Assembly (NCBI RefSeq): GCF_030646845.1
Contig: NZ_JAUSLE010000028.1
Coordinates: forward strand, 1-64,000
From: Rhodoferax sp.
Lineage (GTDB): Bacteria; Pseudomonadota; Gammaproteobacteria; Burkholderiales; Burkholderiaceae_C
DNA: 64,000 bases
Direction: 5' to 3'
Shown piece by piece: positions 33,451 through 43,117 of this stretch. Under the pieces are notes generated by a model. That model saw only the letters and a program-made list of their open reading frames with translations, was not told where the DNA came from and searched no databases. The translations under genes and the position numbers were made by a program. Within the stretch, counting starts at the first letter, position 1. Each line of letters opens with the position of its first letter.

Positions 33451-35926
33451 GGGAATTGCCGCCACGAGGTGAATGGGGAGGTGGGGATGCAACGCGCGCA
33501 CGCGCAAAACGGGCCAGCGTCTGCAGCGCCCGAACGGCAGAGCGAAGGTAGAAGGACTGGAGATGAAAAACATGCCACCGCGCGCGGTGGATTTCGATCC
33601 TGCAATCAACCCCGCATTGCGCCGCGTGGTCGGCAAGCCGGGTGGCATCCGAGAGAAGTATCTCCCGGTCACCAACTTGAATCAGCATCGGAGGCAGGCC
33701 GCCCAGTTGGGTCTTCAGCGGTGAGTGTGCTGGTACCCCCGGCGGACACTGGTACCAGTGCAAACCCTGCGCCAGCCAGCCACGGCGGACCATCGGATCC
33801 GCGTCTGCGTTTTCCGTCAGACTTGCGCCGCTCAACGTGGGGTCGGTGACCGGCGAAATCAGCATCAGTCCCGCCGGCATGGCTTCTCCCCGGTCCCGCA
33901 GGCTGATCGCCAGGGCCAGGGCCAGGGCGCCGCCGGCTGAGTCGCCTGCCAGCACGATGCCGCCAGGGGCATGCCCCTGGCTCAGCAACGCGCGGTAGGC
34001 GGCCGTCACGTCGTCCAGTGCAGCCGGATAGGGGTGCTCTGGCGCCAGCCGGTAGTCGGGTACCCAGACCGACATGCCGCTTTCATACGCCAGGTGTGAG
34101 GTGATGCTGCGATGCGTGTTGGGCCCTCCCAGGCAGAACGCGCCACCGTGAAGGTACAGCACTGCACCCTCCGCCTTGCCGGCGCGCGGCACGACCACTT
34201 CGACCGGCACGCCGGACACCACGGTCTGGGAGCGAACAACTCCACGGCGGCCCGGCATCAGCACCGAAAGAATGGCGGTCCAGCGGCGCTGGCCGGTCGG
34301 CCCGACCGGCGGACCGATGAAGGTCCGAAAAGCAACACGGAGAAAGCCGCGCAGAAAAGCAGCGTTGGCCGCTTCAAGCAAGCCACCCGGTTCGGCGATT
34401 TCAACCGCGGCGGCCTTGCCCGCCGCGACATTTTCAGTGTGCGTGAAACGATAAGCAGCCAGGCTTCCCCGTTGCGTGAGCCAGCGGTAGGAGAGCGTGA
34501 AGCCCGGCCAGTTGTTGCTGTTGTGCCCCCGTGCATCGACGTACCAGCTCTGGCAGCCATTCCACACCGTATCCGCCAGGCGACGCTGAACCCGGGCATT
34601 GAATCGGGTGTAGGGAAGGGTCTGCACTTCGATGGCATTGGCATGGCTGGCGCGCATCGCCTGCAAGCAGCGCATCACATGCGCAATCTGGCTCTCGAGC
34701 ATGTAGACGATGGAGTTGTGGCCAAGGTTGGTGTTCGGACCGTAGAGCATGAAGAAGTTCGGGAACCCCGGCACCGTGAGTCCGAGATAGGCTTGGGCTC
34801 CCTGGCTCCACGCAGCGTTGAGTTCCTGGCCGCCACGCCCCTTGATGCGCATGGGCGCCAGAAACTCGGTCGCGGTAAAACCCGTTCCATAGATGATGGC
34901 GTCGACTGCATGATGCCGGCCGTCGACGGTTTCAATGCCCTCAGGGGTGATCCGCTGGATGCCTTCAGTCAGCAATTCCACATGGGGCTGGGCGAAGGTG
35001 GCCAGGTAGTCGCTGGACAGGAGGATGCGTTTGCAGCCGATGGGATAGTCGGGCACCATCCTGGCGCGCAGCGCTGCGTCCTTGACTTGCCTGTCCAGCA
35101 GCCGGCGAAAGGGCCAGCCGGCAGCGATCTTCATCAGCCCCTTGAATCTGGTGAAGGCCAGGGCCCGCGATTCATAGCGCACATAAAGGCTCAGGCGAAG
35201 CAGCTTCATGAGCCACGGCGCAAAGCTGAACAGCGTTTTCTCCAGATCCGAATAGGCGCGATCGGGCCTTGGAAGAATATAGGCAGGCGAACGCTGAAAC
35301 ACCTTGAGCTGGGCGACCCGGCCCGCAATGGCAGGAACAAACTGGATGGCCGATGCCCCTGTGCCGACGACCGCGACCCGCTTGCCCTCCAGCGCGTAGC
35401 CGTGATCCCAGGCGGCCGAGTGAAACGAATGCCCCTTGAAATCCTCCATGCCTTGCAGGCGCGGATAGGCGGGGCGGCTCAGTTGGCCGGTAGCGGTGAT
35501 CAGCAGATTTGCCGCCAGGCTCGACCCGTCCGTCAGCGTGACCGTCCAGAGGGCGCTTTTTTCGTCGTACTCTGCCTCGCTGACTTCAGCGCCGAAACGG
35601 ATGTGGCGCAACAAATCGTACTTGCGGGCGCAATGCCTGAGGTAGTCAAGGATCTCACTCTGCGGCGAAAAAATCCGTGACCAGCGCGGGTTGGGCTCGA
35701 AAGAAAATGAATAGAGTTGGGACGGCACGTCGCAGGCCGCGCCGGGATAACTGTTGTCGCGCCACACGCCACCCACGTCCGCCGTCTTTTCAAGGATGAC
35801 AAAGTCAGTAATGCCCTGCTTGCGCAGGGCCACAGCCATGCCCAGACCGGCAAATCCAGTGCCGACAATGATGGCGCTGAGCCCGGCGCGGCTGTCTGGG
35901 CTTCGGGTCACATCGGGGTCAGGCAT
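33440..35926 (-). CDS. Flavin-containing (Baeyer-Villiger-type) monooxygenase fused to an alpha/beta hydrolase
   Basis: An 828-residue two-enzyme fusion (numbers below from the TTG at 35944, six more). Residues 28-33 GTGFAG bind FAD; 169-179 FKGHSFHSAAW is the Baeyer-Villiger fingerprint FxGxxxHxxxW; 194-199 GTGASA binds NADPH. From about residue 570 a hormone-sensitive-lipase-type hydrolase follows: oxyanion HGGAF (599-603), nucleophile GDSAGG (667-672), then GDREIL (Asp) and ARWHVF (His). A ketone could be turned into an ester or lactone and then hydrolysed by the same polypeptide. GAGGA is 8 bases before ATG 35926. Divergent from an AraC gene. Confidence 0.88.
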   Translation of the reverse strand: MPDPDVTRSPDSRAGLSAIIVGTGFAGLGMAVALRKQGITDFVILEKTADVGGVWRDNSYPGAACDVPSQLYSFSFEPNPRWSRIFSPQSEILDYLRHCARKYDLLRHIRFGAEVSEAEYDEKSALWTVTLTDGSSLAANLLITATGQLSRPAYPRLQGMEDFKGHSFHSAAWDHGYALEGKRVAVVGTGASAIQFVPAIAGRVAQLKVFQRSPAYILPRPDRAYSDLEKTLFSFAPWLMKLLRLSLYVRYESRALAFTRFKGLMKIAAGWPFRRLLDRQVKDAALRARMVPDYPIGCKRILLSSDYLATFAQPHVELLTEGIQRITPEGIETVDGRHHAVDAIIYGTGFTATEFLAPMRIKGRGGQELNAAWSQGAQAYLGLTVPGFPNFFMLYGPNTNLGHNSIVYMLESQIAHVMRCLQAMRASHANAIEVQTLPYTRFNARVQRRLADTVWNGCQSWYVDARGHNSNNWPGFTLSYRWLTQRGSLAAYRFTHTENVAAGKAAAVEIAEPGGLLEAANAAFLRGFLRVAFRTFIGPPVGPTGQRRWTAILSVLMPGRRGVVRSQTVVSGVPVEVVVPRAGKAEGAVLYLHGGAFCLGGPNTHRSITSHLAYESGMSVWVPDYRLAPEHPYPAALDDVTAAYRALLSQGHAPGGIVLAGDSAGGALALALAISLRDRGEAMPAGLMLISPVTDPTLSGASLTENADADPMVRRGWLAQGLHWYQCPPGVPAHSPLKTQLGGLPPMLIQVGDREILLSDATRLADHAAQCGVDCRIEIHRARWHVFHLQSFYLRSAVRALQTLARFARARVASPPPHSPRGGNSHGH

Positions 35927-36076
35927 CTGTAGTTTCCTCGGCAATCAGGGTGGTCGGCGCATCCGGCCGCTTTGCAAGGGCGCAATTGTTCTGTGGGCAC
36001 GGGTATTCGCCAATGCTTTCAAAGGACAGTCCCATTAGACTTTGGGCCAATTCGTGCCAACCAAGGGTATCTCCTT

Positions 36077-37135
36077 ATGCGTGTCTGGGATTTCATGCGC
36101 AGTCCTGCGAGTGTCCGCCTGCTCGTGGATTTCGGGCTGGATCTCGGACTCCCGCCCGGCGAATTGCTCAAAGGCAGCGATGTGGCGCAGTCGCAGCTGG
36201 AGGACCCGAATGCCGAGCTGTCGGCCGCCCAGGAGTTACGTGTCATCGGCAATCTGCTGCGGCTGTCAGGCAAGCCCGGCAGGCTGGGGCTGGAAGTCGG
36301 GCTCAGATACAACTTGTCGGTCTATGGCTTGTGGGGCTACGGGCTGATCAGCAGCGCGACATTGGGCGACGCCATGAGCCACGCCCTGCGTTTCATCCCG
36401 CTGACTTTCGCGTTCACGTCGATCTCGTACCACATCGAGGATCAGCTGGCCGTACTGGATTTTGACGAGCCCGATCTCGATGACGAAGCCAGAAGGTTCG
36501 TGCTCGACCGCGACATGGCTGCGGCCACCGTGCTTTTCAGAGAACTGGCGGGGGCGGAATTTTCCATCCAGCGCGTGAACCTGCGCGAAACGGCCGAGGC
36601 AAGGCGCGAGAACAGCGATGGTCTGGTGCGCGCCTTCGGCATCGAACCGACCTGCGGCGCCCGGTCCAACAGTCTGGCATTCGACGTGAAGCTGTTGAAC
36701 CGGCCTCTGCCCCAGGCCAATACGATCACCGCCACCATGTGTGAACAGATGTGCCGCGACCTGCTGGAGCGCAGGCGGGCACGGCAAGGTAGCGCCGCGA
36801 TTGTCAGGCAATACCTCGCCATACGCGGCGATCGCCCGGCCGATCTTGCCAGCATGGCCCGCCTGATGAACACCAGCGGGCGCACCCTGAAACGCAGACT
36901 GAAAGAGGAAGGCACTTCTTTCAGAGCGCTGCTGATGCAGTCGCAAAGCAGCAGCGCCGCTGAGCTGCTGCAGGACGGCACCCTGAGCGTTACCGAGATC
37001 GCAAGCCGTTTGGGGTTCAGCGATGCCTCCAGTTTTTCCCAGACCTTCAAACGCTGGTTTGGCGTGGCGCCAAACAATTACCGCAAGGCGCAGGCCGAAG
37101 GTGTGCCGGCAGAGGTGGACGCGATTGAGGGGTGA
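36077..37135 (+). CDS. AraC family transcriptional regulator (Arabinose_bd/HTH_18 type)
   Basis: A 352-residue regulator. The N-terminal 200 residues match the OruR/ArgR-like sensor half (LLKGSDVAQSQLEDPNAELSAAQELRVIGNLLRLSG, RYNLSVYGLWGYGLISSATLGDAMSHALRF). The C-terminal HTH_18 reads DLASMARLMNTSGRTLKRRLKEEGTSF and SVTEIASRLGFSDASSFSQTFKRWFG. It is divergent from the monooxygenase-hydrolase gene, 151 bases apart, and is its likely activator. Inducer unknown; a steroid, terpenoid or alicyclic compound would fit the targets. Confidence 0.87.
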   Translation: MRVWDFMRSPASVRLLVDFGLDLGLPPGELLKGSDVAQSQLEDPNAELSAAQELRVIGNLLRLSGKPGRLGLEVGLRYNLSVYGLWGYGLISSATLGDAMSHALRFIPLTFAFTSISYHIEDQLAVLDFDEPDLDDEARRFVLDRDMAAATVLFRELAGAEFSIQRVNLRETAEARRENSDGLVRAFGIEPTCGARSNSLAFDVKLLNRPLPQANTITATMCEQMCRDLLERRRARQGSAAIVRQYLAIRGDRPADLASMARLMNTSGRTLKRRLKEEGTSFRALLMQSQSSSAAELLQDGTLSVTEIASRLGFSDASSFSQTFKRWFGVAPNNYRKAQAEGVPAEVDAIEG

Positions 37136-37202
37136 TGACGCGGGCGCCGGACAGCGTGACAACTTTGCAGGACCAAAGACGCTTCCCGATGTAAAGTGCA
37201 GC

Positions 37203-40200
37203 ATGGCTTTAACGGTTCGCGCCAGGCATTCTGTGAAAACCAGAATCACACTCACCATGCTGGTTATCTTCCTGGTGGGATTGTGGTCGCTGTCCTACTA
37301 CGCCACCCAGATGTTGCACAAGGACATGGAGCGCTTGCTCGGTGAGCAGCAGTTTTCGACGGCCTCCCATGTCGCGGCGGAAATCAATCGCGAACTGGAC
37401 GACCGGCTGGGAGCGCTCAAGACAATTGCCGAAGCGGGTGGTCCGGCCATGCTGCTCAATGGAGCGACTTTGCAGATGCTTCTGAGAGAGCGCCCGCTTC
37501 TCCACGGGCTGTTCAACGGGGGCGTCGTCGCCTGCCGGCTGGACGGCACCGCCATCGCGGAGGTTCCGCTCTCGGCAGGACGGGTTGGTGTCAATGACAT
37601 GGACATCGATACCGTCGCCGCCGCGCTCAAGGAGGGCAAATCCACGGTGGGCCGGCCGGTCATGGGCAAGAAGCTGCTGGCGCCCGTTTTTTACATGACG
37701 GTGCCCATGCGCGATGCGCAGGGCAGCGTCATCGGCGCCTTGTCGGGGGTGACCAACCTGAGCCAGCCGAGCTTTCTTGAAAGACTGACGGAAAATCGCT
37801 ACGGCAAGAGCGGCGGCTATCTGCTGATCGCGCCGCAGCACCGGCAGATCATCACCGCCACCGACAGGAACCGCAGCATGGAGATGTACCCCGCTGCCGG
37901 CATCATTGCGCTGCTCGACCGTATCATTGACGGCTATGAGGGTTCTGGTGTTGCCGTCAACCCCCACGGCACGGAAGTGCTGGTCTCGGCCAAGGGCATT
38001 CCGGCGGCCGGCTGGATCCTGTCGGCCACACTACCGACCGCGGAAGCCTTTGCCCCGATTCGCGCCATGGAGCAGCGCATGCTGCTGGCAACGCTCATCC
38101 TGACCCTGCTGGCGAGTGGTCTGACCTGGTGGATGGTCGGTCGCCAACTGGCACCGATGCTGGTTGCCGCAAAGACGCTGGCCAACATGTCGGATATCAA
38201 CCAGCCCGCAAAGCCCCTGGTCGTCGAGCGGCAGGATGAAATCGGCCAGCTGATTGGTGGCTTCAATCGCCTGCTTGAAACGCTGGGGCAACGGACGTCT
38301 TTGCTCAAGCAGATTCTTGACACCTCCAGCGTGGCCATCTTTCTGGTCGATCCGCAGGGACGCATCACGCAAGCCAACCAGCGCATGGCAGAGATGTTTG
38401 GATACCCTCTGGATGCCCTGGAAGGGATTGAATACGTGGCCCTGGTCCACCCGTCGGAACGCGAGGTCGGGCGCCAGAAGATGCTGGCCCTGCTGGCCAG
38501 CACCATTGGGTCGGTGGATGTCGAGCGCCGGTACTGGCGCGCCGACCACACCGAGTTCTGGGGGCACCTGACGGGCCAGCGTTTCACCGATGCCAACGGT
38601 GTGAAACGTGGCCTCGTCGGTGTCATCGCCGACATCACCACACGCCGGCAAGCCGAGGAGGCGCTGCGCATCGCCGCCACCGCCTTCGAGTCGCAGGAAG
38701 GCATATTGGTGACCGATATCACACGGGTGATCCTGCGCGTCAATCACGCCTTCACCGCGATCACCGGCTACACCGCCGACGAAGCCGTGGGCCAGAACCC
38801 GCGCCTGCTTAGCTCGGGCCGCCATGACGCCGGTTTTTTTGCCGCCATGACGCACAGCCTGGAGCACGGCGGAACATGGCACGGTGAGATCTGGAACCGG
38901 CGCAAAAATGGCGAGGTCTACCCGCAATGGCTCACCATCACCGCCGTGAAAGACGAGGCCGGGCGGGCAACGCACTACGTCGGCATCTTCACCGACATCA
39001 CCGCACGCAAGATGGCCGAGGACGAGATCGAAAGCCTGGCCTTCTTTGATCCGCTCACCCGGATGCCCAACCGCCGGCTCCTGATGGACCGCCTGGAGCA
39101 GGCACTGGCCGCCGGCGCCCGTCGCCAACGTAAAGGCGCGCTGCTCTTTGTCGATCTGGACAACTTCAAAACCCTCAACGACACGCTCGGTCATGACACG
39201 GGTGACCTGTTGCTGGAACAGGTCGCCCGCCGTCTGGCCGCCTGCGTGCGCGAAGGCGACACCGTGGCCCGTCTGGGCGGTGACGAATTCGTGGTGCTGC
39301 TGGAGGATCTGAGCGAGAACGCGATGGAGGCCGCCACCCAGGCCGAAGCCGTGGGCGAGAAGATTCTCACCGAGCTGAGCCAGAGCTACCGGCTCGCCAG
39401 CCAGGAACATCACAGCACCGCCAGCATCGGCATCACCCTGTTCGGTGAACAGCAGGAAGGCATCGATGAGCCCTTGAAGCGGGCCGATCTGGCCATGTAC
39501 CAGGCCAAGGCCGCCGGTCGCAATACCGTGCGCTTCTTCGACCCGCAAATGCAGGCGGTCGTCACGGCGCGTGCAGAACTCGAAACGGGTTTGCGTGAGG
39601 CCGTTGCAAAAAACCAGTTCCTGCTGCACTACCAGGCCCAGGTGACGGGCGAACACCGGGTCACGGGCGCGGAAGCGCTGGTGCGCTGGCAGCATCCCCA
39701 GCGCGGCATGGTGTCGCCGGCCGAGTTCATCCCGCTGGCCGAGGACACCGGGCTGATCCTGCCTTTGGGCCGTTGGGTGCTGGAGAGCGCCTGCACCCAG
39801 CTGGCGCTGTGGGCCACCCGGGCAGACATGGCCCATCTCACGGTCGCGGTGAATGTCAGCCCCCGCCAGTTTCACCAGCGTGATTTTGTCGAGGAGGTGC
39901 TGGCGACGCTTGAGCGCACCGGCGCCAACCCGCACCGGCTCAAGCTGGAGCTGACCGAGAGCCTGCTGGTGTCCAACATCGAGGACGTCATCGGCAAGAT
40001 GCACGCACTGAAGGGAAAAGGCGTGGGCTTCTCGCTGGACGACTTCGGCACAGGCTATTCATCGCTCTCCTACCTGAAGCGGCTGCCGCTGGACCAGCTC
40101 AAGATCGACCAGGGCTTTGTCAGGGACATCCTGATCGATCCCAACGATGCGGCCATTGCCAGGATGGTTGTCGCGCTGGCCAACAGTCTGGGACTGGCCG

Positions 40201-40334
40201 TCATCGCGGAAGGTGTGGAGACAGCGGCTCAGCGGGACTTCCTCGCCGGCCAGGGCTGCCATGCCTACCAGGGCTATCTGTTCAGCCGCCCGCTGCCGCT
40301 GGACGAGTTCGAGGCCTTTGCGCGCCGGGCGTGA
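37203..40334 (+). CDS. Membrane sensor with Cache, PAS, GGDEF and EAL domains
   Basis: A 1,043-residue cyclic-di-GMP enzyme. First helix at about 13-33 (TMLVIFLVGLWSLSYYA), a periplasmic Cache-type sensor to about 285, second helix near 300-320 (LLATLILTLLASGLTWWMV), a HAMP segment, two PAS domains (about 385-490 and 505-625, each ending in a ...GVIADIT/GIFTDITARK linker), then diguanylate cyclase with intact GGDEF (692-696) and phosphodiesterase with EAL (824-826), DDFGTGYSSLSYLK and EGVET. Both output domains look active. Alone on its strand, followed by a convergent gene. Confidence 0.93.
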   Translation: MALTVRARHSVKTRITLTMLVIFLVGLWSLSYYATQMLHKDMERLLGEQQFSTASHVAAEINRELDDRLGALKTIAEAGGPAMLLNGATLQMLLRERPLLHGLFNGGVVACRLDGTAIAEVPLSAGRVGVNDMDIDTVAAALKEGKSTVGRPVMGKKLLAPVFYMTVPMRDAQGSVIGALSGVTNLSQPSFLERLTENRYGKSGGYLLIAPQHRQIITATDRNRSMEMYPAAGIIALLDRIIDGYEGSGVAVNPHGTEVLVSAKGIPAAGWILSATLPTAEAFAPIRAMEQRMLLATLILTLLASGLTWWMVGRQLAPMLVAAKTLANMSDINQPAKPLVVERQDEIGQLIGGFNRLLETLGQRTSLLKQILDTSSVAIFLVDPQGRITQANQRMAEMFGYPLDALEGIEYVALVHPSEREVGRQKMLALLASTIGSVDVERRYWRADHTEFWGHLTGQRFTDANGVKRGLVGVIADITTRRQAEEALRIAATAFESQEGILVTDITRVILRVNHAFTAITGYTADEAVGQNPRLLSSGRHDAGFFAAMTHSLEHGGTWHGEIWNRRKNGEVYPQWLTITAVKDEAGRATHYVGIFTDITARKMAEDEIESLAFFDPLTRMPNRRLLMDRLEQALAAGARRQRKGALLFVDLDNFKTLNDTLGHDTGDLLLEQVARRLAACVREGDTVARLGGDEFVVLLEDLSENAMEAATQAEAVGEKILTELSQSYRLASQEHHSTASIGITLFGEQQEGIDEPLKRADLAMYQAKAAGRNTVRFFDPQMQAVVTARAELETGLREAVAKNQFLLHYQAQVTGEHRVTGAEALVRWQHPQRGMVSPAEFIPLAEDTGLILPLGRWVLESACTQLALWATRADMAHLTVAVNVSPRQFHQRDFVEEVLATLERTGANPHRLKLELTESLLVSNIEDVIGKMHALKGKGVGFSLDDFGTGYSSLSYLKRLPLDQLKIDQGFVRDILIDPNDAAIARMVVALANSLGLAVIAEGVETAAQRDFLAGQGCHAYQGYLFSRPLPLDEFEAFARRA

Positions 40335-40352
40335 GCCGCGTTCAGCACGCGT

Positions 40353-41246
40353 TCAACGCACCGTCTGCTGCCGCAGATGCTCGGCACGCTTCATGTCCAC
40401 ATACTGCCCCCGGTCCATCTCATGCAACTGCCGTGGATACTGCTCGGTCGCCGAAAACCAGTCCTGCAAACGCTTCTCAACCCGCGTCGCCAGCGGCGCA
40501 CCGGCGGCCCCCAGGAAGGTGTCGATCGCGAGGTAATAGCGCATCGTGTTGCGCTCCATCACGCCCCGCACCCCGCCGATGTGTTGAGGCCGGCCGTCGG
40601 CCCCCTTGCCGGTGACGGTGAACCCTACTTTGCTGCGGGCGACGGTCCCGAGATAGGTCTGCATGGCCAGCCGCGCGGCAAAATTCACGGCGTAGGAGTA
40701 AGTCAAATGCAAAAAGGTTTTGGCGTTCGGCAGCGCCACCGCCTCCAGCCGGATCAGGTAGTCGCTGGTGCCCATCGGGCCGTCTTTGGCGTTGAGCACA
40801 ATTTCAAGGTACTGCGGGGTGGCGGCCGCGACGCCGTAATTGAATTCAACCCGCGCCACGTTGATCAACAGTTCAGATGTCTTCTTGCCGATATTGACCC
40901 GCAGCCTGGTGCCCGGCTGCCCCTCCATCGCATGACAGTACTTCACATTGATGTGCAGCAGCATCACGTCGCACCAGTGATTCGGATCGTTCAACGCGGC
41001 CGTCACCGTGCCAAAGGGGTGATCGACGACTGCGTAGATATCGCCCTTCAATCGGTCCGGCAATTCAGCGGAATCGAGAACCAGCGGCCGTTTGAATTGA
41101 TTCTGGCGCAGCTGTTCCTCCAGCGACGCATGCTTGGCCAGCAGTGTCGCCACCGCATCCGTCTTGGCCATCGCCGCGCACGCAGAACCCGCCACCCAGA
41201 CCAGGAGCAGGCATTTCAGCCAGCTCACCCAAAAACGCTTTTGCAT
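40353..41246 (-). CDS. Conserved exported protein of unknown function
   Basis: A 297-residue protein with a signal peptide (FWVSWLKCLLLVWVAGSACAAMA, cleavage near residue 27). The mature protein has no motif I recognise; conserved-looking parts are VVDHPFGTVTAALNDPNHWCDVMLLHINVKYC and LEIVLNAKDGPMGTSDYLIRLEAV, plausibly a START-like or beta-rich fold. Cys91 and Cys102 or so could form a disulfide in the periplasm. GGAGGGG is 4 bases before the ATG. Convergent with the GGDEF-EAL gene; may relate to it only by position. Confidence 0.75.
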   Translation of the reverse strand: MQKRFWVSWLKCLLLVWVAGSACAAMAKTDAVATLLAKHASLEEQLRQNQFKRPLVLDSAELPDRLKGDIYAVVDHPFGTVTAALNDPNHWCDVMLLHINVKYCHAMEGQPGTRLRVNIGKKTSELLINVARVEFNYGVAAATPQYLEIVLNAKDGPMGTSDYLIRLEAVALPNAKTFLHLTYSYAVNFAARLAMQTYLGTVARSKVGFTVTGKGADGRPQHIGGVRGVMERNTMRYYLAIDTFLGAAGAPLATRVEKRLQDWFSATEQYPRQLHEMDRGQYVDMKRAEHLRQQTVR

Positions 41247-41391
41247 TGCCCCTCCATTACTTCACCAGATTTGCAGAAGATAGTCCGGACAGCCGAACAG
41301 GTCTGTACGCCAGCGAACGCGCCACTGGTATTGGAGGCAGACATGACGTCCAGGGTTCCCGGCACGGGATCAGCGCGTGGCCGCGGCCGGG

Positions 41392-42354
41392 CTACAGCGT
41401 GCCCTGCCGCTTGAATTGCTCGGTGGCCGCCACCAGGGCACGGGCAGTACCGGGCTCGAAGGCCGCGTGGCCGGCGTCGTCGATCATGCGAAAGCTGGCC
41501 TGCGGCCAGGCCTGATGCAGTCGCCACGCCGCGCGCGGCGGGCACACCATGTCATAACGGCCTTGAATGATGGCGGCCGGCAGATGGCGGATGCGGTCCA
41601 CATGGCGGATCAGTTGGTCATCCGCCAGGAAGGCCTCGTGGCGGAAGTAGTGCGCCTCCAGCCGCCCCACACCGAGGGCGACCGTATCCGAGCCAAACTC
41701 GTCGGCCACGTCCGGGTGCGGCAGCAGGTGCAGGCAACTGCCTTCGTAGCGGCTCCAGGTGCGCGCCGCCAGCAGGTTTTGCGCCGCATCATCGCTGAAC
41801 AGGCGCCGGCAATAGGCCTGCAGCAAGTCTGCCCGTTCTGCTTCAGGAATGGGCGCGACAAAGCGTGCGTGCTCCTGCGGGAAGAACCATTGCATGCCGT
41901 TCATGAACCAGTCAATCTCGGGCCGGGTGCACAGGAAGATGCCGCGCAGCACAAAACCCGTGCAACACTGCGGATGGGCCTGGCCATAGGCCAGTGCCAG
42001 CGTCGAACCCCAGGAGCCGCCAAACACCAGCCATTGCGCAATGTCCAGCAGCTGGCGCAGGCGCTCGATGTCTTCAACCAGCAGCTGGGTCGTGTTGTTG
42101 CGGCATTCGCCCAGCGGCGTTGACTTGCCGGCGCCGCGCTGGTCAAACAGCACGATGCGGTAGTACGCGGGGTCGAAGAATTGCCGATGTCTGGGCGACA
42201 GGCCGGCACCGGGTCCGCCATGCAGAAACAGCACCGGCACACCCTGGGGGTTGCCGCATTCCTCCCAGTACAGGGTATGCAGGTCGTCCACCGGCAACCG
42301 GCCGCTGCGGTAGGGCTCGATGGGGGGAAAGACGTCGCTGGGGCTGGGGTTCAT
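41392..42354 (-). CDS. pip: Prolyl aminopeptidase (proline iminopeptidase)
   Basis: A 320-residue alpha/beta hydrolase of the S33 family: EPYRSGRLPVDDLHTLYWEECG, oxyanion region LFLHGGPGAGLSPRHRQFFDP, LFDQRGAGKSTPLGECRNNTT, nucleophile FGGSWGSTLALAYGQAHP (Ser in GxSxG), acid QGRYDMVCPP and His near DDAGHAAFEPG. It releases N-terminal proline. Its ATG overlaps the stop of the TPR gene (ATGA), so it is co-translated with it. Confidence 0.92.
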   Translation of the reverse strand: MNPSPSDVFPPIEPYRSGRLPVDDLHTLYWEECGNPQGVPVLFLHGGPGAGLSPRHRQFFDPAYYRIVLFDQRGAGKSTPLGECRNNTTQLLVEDIERLRQLLDIAQWLVFGGSWGSTLALAYGQAHPQCCTGFVLRGIFLCTRPEIDWFMNGMQWFFPQEHARFVAPIPEAERADLLQAYCRRLFSDDAAQNLLAARTWSRYEGSCLHLLPHPDVADEFGSDTVALGVGRLEAHYFRHEAFLADDQLIRHVDRIRHLPAAIIQGRYDMVCPPRAAWRLHQAWPQASFRMIDDAGHAAFEPGTARALVAATEQFKRQGTL

Positions 42355-43025
42355 GGCCGAGGCATTTTTCTCTGAAGTTCAGCCACGAAACCCTTGTCAA
42401 GCTCATTGGCACGAGGCGTCTTCTCCGCCAGTTTTACCTTCTGCCATGCCTCCCGGTAGTTGCCCAGGTGGTACAGGGTAATTGCCCAGTTCTGAAAATT
42501 CAAGACGTGATCAGGTGCTCGCGCTTGAAGTTTTGCGAACCTGGTCAGGGCATCGGCGACAAGCGCCTTGTTTTCCGTTTGAACACCGATCATTCCCAGC
42601 GCGCGAGCGTGATCCACAGCAAAATCAATGTCGTTACCCACAAGGCGATCTGCCTCGGCGAACAGACGCAGTGCATCACTGTTCTTTTCAAGTGATGCCT
42701 GGGCTGCAGCCATTCCCCAGATCGCGGCCCCGTTGCCAGCATCCAGCAGCCATGCTTGATTGAAACGACGCATCGCTTCATCAGGCTTACCCTGCCGCAG
42801 GAGGCTCCAGCCTCGTTTCGCGGCTTCCGCCGCGCCCTTCTTGCGATCCCCCTGGTAGTGCTTATCGATCTCAGAGATGAATCGCTTGTCCGCATCCTGC
42901 TGCGCTGTTGTCTTTTGTGCCGATCCGTATTTTGGCAATGAATTAATGTCTTGCGCCTTGACCGGGATCGTCGTCGTGACCGCAAGGACAACGCTGACAA
43001 TGAGCGAATTCAATAGTTGACGCAT
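42351..43025 (-). CDS. Exported TPR-like protein
   Basis: A 224-residue protein with a signal peptide (LLNSLIVSVVLAVTTTIPVKA, cut after residue 24). The mature part contains TPR-type helical pairs: GWSLLRQGKPDEAMRRFNQAWLLD, AAIWGMAAAQASLEKNSDALRLFAEAD and VLNFQNWAITLYHLGNYREAWQKVKLAEK. Likely a periplasmic scaffold of unknown partner. CAGGAG precedes the ATG at 43025. First gene of a pair with proline iminopeptidase. AT content is slightly above its neighbours. Confidence 0.82.
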   Translation of the reverse strand: MRQLLNSLIVSVVLAVTTTIPVKAQDINSLPKYGSAQKTTAQQDADKRFISEIDKHYQGDRKKGAAEAAKRGWSLLRQGKPDEAMRRFNQAWLLDAGNGAAIWGMAAAQASLEKNSDALRLFAEADRLVGNDIDFAVDHARALGMIGVQTENKALVADALTRFAKLQARAPDHVLNFQNWAITLYHLGNYREAWQKVKLAEKTPRANELDKGFVAELQRKMPRP

Positions 43026-43117
43026 GAGTACTCCTGACGAATTGCGTTTATCTGCCGCGAGGCCAAGCTGATGGGAAACCTGACGCGGACGAATTTCCAA
43101 AAGCGCGCCACAGCCCG

